Assembly (NCBI GenBank): GCA_015234495.1 | Contig: JADGMZ010000078.1 | Span: 1 to 5,917, forward strand | DNA from: Brevundimonas sp. | Lineage (GTDB): Bacteria; Pseudomonadota; Alphaproteobacteria; Caulobacterales; Caulobacteraceae | Reading direction: 5' to 3' | DNA length: 5,917 bases | The notes under the pieces: generated by a model | The model's input: the letters and a program-made list of their open reading frames with translations, nothing else | Database searches by the model: none | What the model was told of the DNA's origin: nothing | Shown: positions 1-4,100 of the stretch, piece after piece | Layout of the letters: each line of letters begins with the position of its first letter | Numbering within the stretch: position 1 is the first letter of the stretch | Position numbers and translations under genes: made by a program

Positions 1-835
1 GGCCCTCTATCCTTGGGAAACCACCGAGGCGGGATTCGTCACCGGCTTCTTCGCCAATCGCAATCACCTCGCTGTCTATCTGCTGGTGGCGGTGGCTTTC
101 GCCATCACCATGGCGGCCGCCACACTCCGCCGGCGTGGCAGACGCGCCCCGATGCTGTGGGTCGGGGCCCTGTTCACAGGCGTGGTCGTCATCGCCCTCG
201 CCGCCATCCGCTCACGGGCGGGAATCACGCTTTTCGCTCCTGTCCTGGTAGCCAGTCTCCTGGCATCCTGGATCGCCGCGGGGCGCGGCCGGCCTGGGCC
301 CGGGCTCCTCGTCCTGGTCGGCGCTGCCGGCGCCGCATTGACCGTGGTGCTCGTGCTCGCACTCCCTCCAATCCTCGCGCGGTTTGACACCGGAGGAGCT
401 CCTGAACTCCGCTTCGAGCGGTGGCCCTTGGTGGCGGCGGCCGCCGAGCCCTATCTCCCTCTCGGTTCGGGGATCGGCACATTTGATCCTGTCTATCGAT
501 CGGTCGAACCGCTGGACGAACTGGATGCCAGCTTCTTTAACCAGGCCCACAACGAGTATCTCGAGACGTGGCTGGAGGCGGGCTGGCTAGGCGCCGGTCT
601 CATCATCCTGTTCTTCGCCTGGTATGGACGACGGCTGTGGAGCGCCTGGCGTGCGCCGCCATCTACGGAGCGGGATCTGCAGCGCGCGGCCAGTGTCGGC
701 ATCGGCGCCATCCTTGTGCATTCCGTCGTGGACTATCCGTTGCGTACCGCGACGGTCGCGGTGCTGTTCGCCCTGTGCTGCGGTCTGTTGGAGCTGGCAC
801 GACGATCTGACCTGGTCCGCGACCGCTCCGCCTGA
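1..835 (+). CDS. O-antigen ligase/polymerase-like (Wzy_C / WaaL superfamily) membrane protein, C-terminal part
   Basis: The frame is open from base 2 to the TGA at 833-835 (277 codons), and the real start lies left of the window. The GTG at 86 is unlikely to be the start, because conserved family sequence precedes it. Residues 15-24 read GFFANRNHLA, the typical NRNH/N motif at the start of the core domain, and RSRAG follows at 70-74. A large presumed periplasmic loop (about 124-190) carries GSGIGTF (155-161) and AHNEYLETWLEAGWLG, with its histidine at 183; the family has a comparable H-N-x-Y-L-x4-E-x-G signature. Hydrophobic stretches near 23-42, 52-69, 74-90, 100-122, 196-208 and 229-262 indicate an inner-membrane protein; HSVVDYPLRT (240-249) sits between the last helices. 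Known members transfer or polymerise undecaprenyl-linked glycans on the periplasmic side, for LPS O-antigen or exopolysaccharide. Ligase and polymerase cannot be told apart here, and some relatives glycosylate proteins. The family call is firm; the substrate is unknown. Confidence 0.87.
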   Translation, partial: ALYPWETTEAGFVTGFFANRNHLAVYLLVAVAFAITMAAATLRRRGRRAPMLWVGALFTGVVVIALAAIRSRAGITLFAPVLVASLLASWIAAGRGRPGPGLLVLVGAAGAALTVVLVLALPPILARFDTGGAPELRFERWPLVAAAAEPYLPLGSGIGTFDPVYRSVEPLDELDASFFNQAHNEYLETWLEAGWLGAGLIILFFAWYGRRLWSAWRAPPSTERDLQRAASVGIGAILVHSVVDYPLRTATVAVLFALCCGLLELARRSDLVRDRSA

Positions 836-840
836 GCGGG

Positions 841-856
841 GGCGGCAGGCGCCGCC
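841..856 (+). terminator. Short GC hairpin just past the membrane-protein stop (weak candidate 3' end)
   Basis: GGCGGC and GCCGCC form a 6-bp all-GC stem around an AGGC loop, starting five bases after the TGA of the membrane-protein gene. The following bases are purine-rich (GGAGGCTGG), with no run of T, so this is not a standard intrinsic terminator. The position suits a 3' end, but hairpins this short are common by chance at this base composition. Confidence 0.25.
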
Positions 857-1009
857 GGAGGCTGGAGCTGCCCTCGAGCGCCACATCGCCTGACTCTTGG
901 AAGCGGCGCCCTTCCCCTCGCGCGGCCGCCTCACGAGCAATGGCCGCCTGACACGGCGCCGATTCTTCGTTCACCTGGCTCCGGCTTGGCGTGCGGCTGC
1001 AGCGCGCCC

Positions 1010-1038
1010 GGTCCCGCCCCGCCGAACAGGGCGGGGTC
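1010..1038. repeat. Inverted repeat, 10-bp stem (candidate 3'-end structure)
   Basis: The core arms CCCGCCC (1013-1019) and GGGCGGG (1029-1035) are perfect complements around a 9-base loop. The stem extends outward by two G-T type pairs and one G-C pair to 1010/1038. Its right end overlaps the left arm of the 1036-1065 hairpin by three bases, so the two cannot both be fully formed in one RNA. No T-tract follows on either strand. Confidence 0.5.
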
Positions 1039-1065
1039 CGGCGGCGACGGCTTCGCCGACCGGAC
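1036..1065. repeat. Inverted repeat, 12-bp stem with one bulge (candidate bidirectional 3'-end structure)
   Basis: GTCCGG (1036-1041) pairs with CCGGAC (1060-1065), and CGGCGA (1042-1047) pairs with TCGCCG (1053-1058). This leaves one bulged A at 1059 and a 5-base loop, CGGCT. The structure would be very stable in RNA of either strand. Its place between convergent genes suggests a shared transcription end, but the missing T-tract leaves that as an inference. Confidence 0.5.
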
Positions 1066-1078
1066 ACAAGAGCAGGTC

Positions 1079-1128
1079 GATCGCCGGGCGCCTCAAGCCG
1101 TCTCCGGTTCAGTTATCGCCCGGCGATC
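1079..1128 (-). terminator. Perfect 12-bp inverted repeat after the RTX protease stop (candidate 3'-end stem-loop)
   Basis: GATCGCCGGGCG (1079-1090) and CGCCCGGCGATC (1117-1128) are exact reverse complements enclosing a 26-base loop. Read in the protease direction, the stem begins 12 bases after the TAG stop, the usual place for a terminator or 3' stabilising hairpin. The sequence after it in that direction (GACCTGCTCTTGTG) is only mildly T-rich, so intrinsic termination would be weak. A protein-binding palindrome is an alternative, though the wide spacing argues against it. Confidence 0.45.
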
Positions 1129-1140
1129 TCGGCGACGGGC

Positions 1141-4100
1141 CTAGCCCCAGGCTTCGTCCCGGGACCCAGGCCCGGACCACTCGTCCAGGAGAATAAGCCC
1201 GTCATCGGAGAGGTGCAGCATGTGGTGGCCGGTCAGGGCGTACAGCACCGCATCGACCGCCAGGGGCTCATCATCCAGTGCCGGAAGGACGGGCGGACCT
1301 TCGAACTTGCCCGTCAGCACGAAATCGTCGTCCAGCGGCGGCAGAACCTCGGGGCCGGCCGCCTTGCCATCGCCGTCGACCGAAGGGAGGACCAGAGGCT
1401 CGGCGTCCGGAACGAGAGGCAGAACCTCCGGCCCGATTCCGGCCTTCTCCCCGGTAGTCATCGGAGGCAGCGTCAGCGGTCCGTCCAGCGCAGCCGCCGC
1501 CGACGCTCCGGTTGGCTCACCAGCGGCGTCGGTCATCATGTCGTCGAACTGCAGGAACTCCACGTTCGTCAGAGTGTCGTCACCGTCCGGACCGGATACG
1601 GTGGTCACCCCATCCGACACCGTGACGGTGTAAAGGTCGCGATTACCCGAGAAGATGGCCGTATCCGTTCCGATGCCGCCATCCATTGTGTCGTCGTCGG
1701 CCCCGCCGATGAGGGTGTCGTCGCCGGCGCCGCCACGCAGCCAGTCGATTCCCTCGTTACCGGCCAGACCGTCATTGCCTTCGCCGCCATCGAGCAGATC
1801 ATCTCCGCGGAGGCCGAACAGCGAGTCATGCCCGGAGACGCCATAGATCCAGTTGGACAGGTCATTCCCCATCCCGATGAGGTTGCCCGGACCGAGCAGA
1901 TAAGCGGCTTCGACATTCAGGGCGAGTTGGTGGGATCCGACCGAGTAGACAATATCGAATCCACCGTTCTCACCTTCCACGACCGTGTCCAGCGCGTCGA
2001 CATGGTAGACGTCGTCGCCCTCGCCGCCTTCCAGCGTGTCGGCCCCCTCTCCACCGTCCAGTACGTCGTTTCCGGCAAGACCGAGCAACACGTCATTGCC
2101 GGATCCGCCGTGCAACCAGTCGTCACCTTCATTGCCGGCCAGCCCATCATCCCCGGCGCCGCCATCGAGAAGATCGTTGCCCCCCAACCCGAACAGTGAC
2201 TCGTTCCCCGCGCCGCCATAGATCCAGTTCGACAGCTCGTTGCCCATGGCCACATAGTCACCGCTGCCCAGCAGATAGACGGCTTCTACGTTCAGGCCGA
2301 GTTGGTGGGATCCGGTCGAGTAAACGGTATCGAATCCACCATTCTCACCTTCCACGACCGTGTCCAAGGCGTCGACATGGTAGACATCGTCGCCCTCTCC
2401 GCCTTCCAGCGTGTCGGCCCCCTCTCCACCGTCCAGCAGGTCGTTTCCGGCAAGACCGAGCAAGACGTCATTGCCGGATCCGCCGCGCAACCAATCGTCC
2501 CCTTCATTGCCAGCCAGCCCATCATCCCCGGCACCGCCGTCGAGAAGATCGTTGCCCCCCAAGCCGAACAGTGACTCGCTACCCGCGCCGCCATAAATCC
2601 AGTTCGACTGGTCGTTGCCTGTGCCGACGTAGTTCCCGACGCCCTGAAGGTAGACGGCCTCCACGTTCACGCCGAGTTGGTGGGATCCGGTCGAATAGAC
2701 GATGTCCAGCCCACCGTTCTCTTCTTCCACGATGATGTCATCGGGGTCCGCATAGTAGACGTCGTCGCCTGCACCGCCCTCAAGCAGATCAACTCCTTCC
2801 CCCCCCAGCAGCGTATCGTTGCCGTTGCCTCCGCGCAGCCAGTCGTCCCCTTCATTGCCGGCCAGCCCATCATCGCCGTCGCCGCCATCGAGAACATCAT
2901 TGCCCAGGAGGCCGAACAACGACTCATTGCCGGCGCCGCCGTAGATCCAGTTCGACAGATCATTACCCATCCCGACGTAATCGCCCCCGCCCAGCAGATA
3001 AGCGGCTTCAACGTTCAGGCCGAGTTGATACGATCCCGTCGAATAGACGATATCGAGACCCCCGTTTTCGTCTTCCACAACGGTGTCGAGAGCGTCCACA
3101 TAGTAGACATCGTCGCCCGCGCCGCCTTCCAGCGTGTCGGCGCCCTCGCCTCCCGTCAGCGTGTCGTTTCCGGCGCCTCCCAGAAGCAGGTCATTGCCCG
3201 ACCCGCCACGCAGCACGTCGTCGCCCTCGTTCCCGGCCAGGCCGTCATCTCCGTCGCCGCCATCGAGTTCGTCGTTTCCGCCGTGCCCGAAAAGAGAATC
3301 GTTTCCGACGCCGCCGTAGGCGACGTCAGCATCATCAAGGCCGTGGATGACGTCGTCGCCCTCCAGACCGTTGAGGGTGTCAGGACCTGCGGTCCCGATC
3401 AGGGTATCGTTGCCTGCGGTGCCGTTGAAGTCCCTGCCAAACGGATCTCCGGCGATATCGAACAGGCCATCGGCGAACTGAAGTCGCTCAATATTGTGAA
3501 GCGTGTCTGTTCCGTCCGGCCCAGCAATCGTCGTAACGCCGCCCGACGTACTGATGGTGTATTCAGACCGGCTTCCCGAGTAGATGGCGCGGTCAATTCC
3601 CTCGCCGCCGTCAATGGTGTCATCTCCGGCTCCGCCATTGATGACGTCGTCGCCGCCAAGGCCGTTGATCGCGTCGCCATCGGCCGTGCCGTTCAGCACG
3701 TCTGCGCCTTCCGTGCCATTGATGTCCGTGCTCACCGGCGCGCCCGTGATATCGAACAGGCCGTCGGCGAACTGCAGCAGTTCGACATTGGTCAGGCTGT
3801 CCGTCCCGTCGGGGCCGGACACCGTGGTGACGCCGCCGGCGGTGCTGATGGTGTAGGCCGCGCGGTTGCCGCTGAAGGCCGCCGTGTCGGTCCCGTCGCC
3901 GCCATTGATGGTGTCGATCCCGCCGCCGCCAGTCAGCAGGTCGTCGCCAATCCCGCCGTTCAGCGTATCGCGGCCCACGCCGCCGGTGATCTCGTCGTCG
4001 CCGGCCTCGCCGTTCATCGTGGCGCCCAGGTCGGTGATGACCGGGACCACGGTCGCGCCGGGGACCGAGACGTGCAGGGTGTAGGTTCCGCCGACTGGCG

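Larger units (their letters stand above)
836..1140. other. Intergenic region between two convergent genes
   Basis: This 305-bp stretch separates two stop codons that face each other. I see no gene with a credible product. Frames open across it give arginine/proline-rich translations typical of antisense or random GC-rich DNA. It contains several inverted repeats: GGCGGC/GCCGCC at 841-846/851-856, directly after the membrane-protein stop; GCGGCC/GGCCGC at 922-927/942-947; and three stronger ones at 1010-1038, 1036-1065 and 1079-1128, listed separately. None is followed by a T-tract on either strand, so 3'-end formation here, if it occurs, is either Rho-dependent or relies on structure alone. 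Confidence 0.7.

Noticed and set aside
86..88. GTG as the start codon of the membrane protein
   Set aside because: Upstream in-frame codons encode the family motif GFFANRNHLA, so the gene begins outside the window.
76..390. Minus-strand open frames opposite the membrane-protein gene (76-390, 212-550, 663-1067)
   Set aside because: All are antisense shadows with Arg/Pro/Ala-rich translations; the + strand frame has consistent transmembrane segments and family motifs.
897..1196. Small + strand open frame in the intergenic region
   Set aside because: It overlaps the inverted repeats and the protease 3' end, has low-complexity basic/proline composition, and no visible ribosome binding site or family motif.
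991..2199. 402-codon + strand open frame crossing the intergenic region into the RTX gene
   Set aside because: It is mostly antisense to the RTX tail and array. Its N-terminal part is Arg/Pro-rich low-complexity sequence, and it has no credible ribosome binding site or domain.
1669..3315. CRISPR-like array suggested by regularly spaced repeats
   Set aside because: The period is 375 bp with 27-bp sub-periods, it stays in one reading frame, and it encodes RTX nonapeptides; there are no unique spacers.
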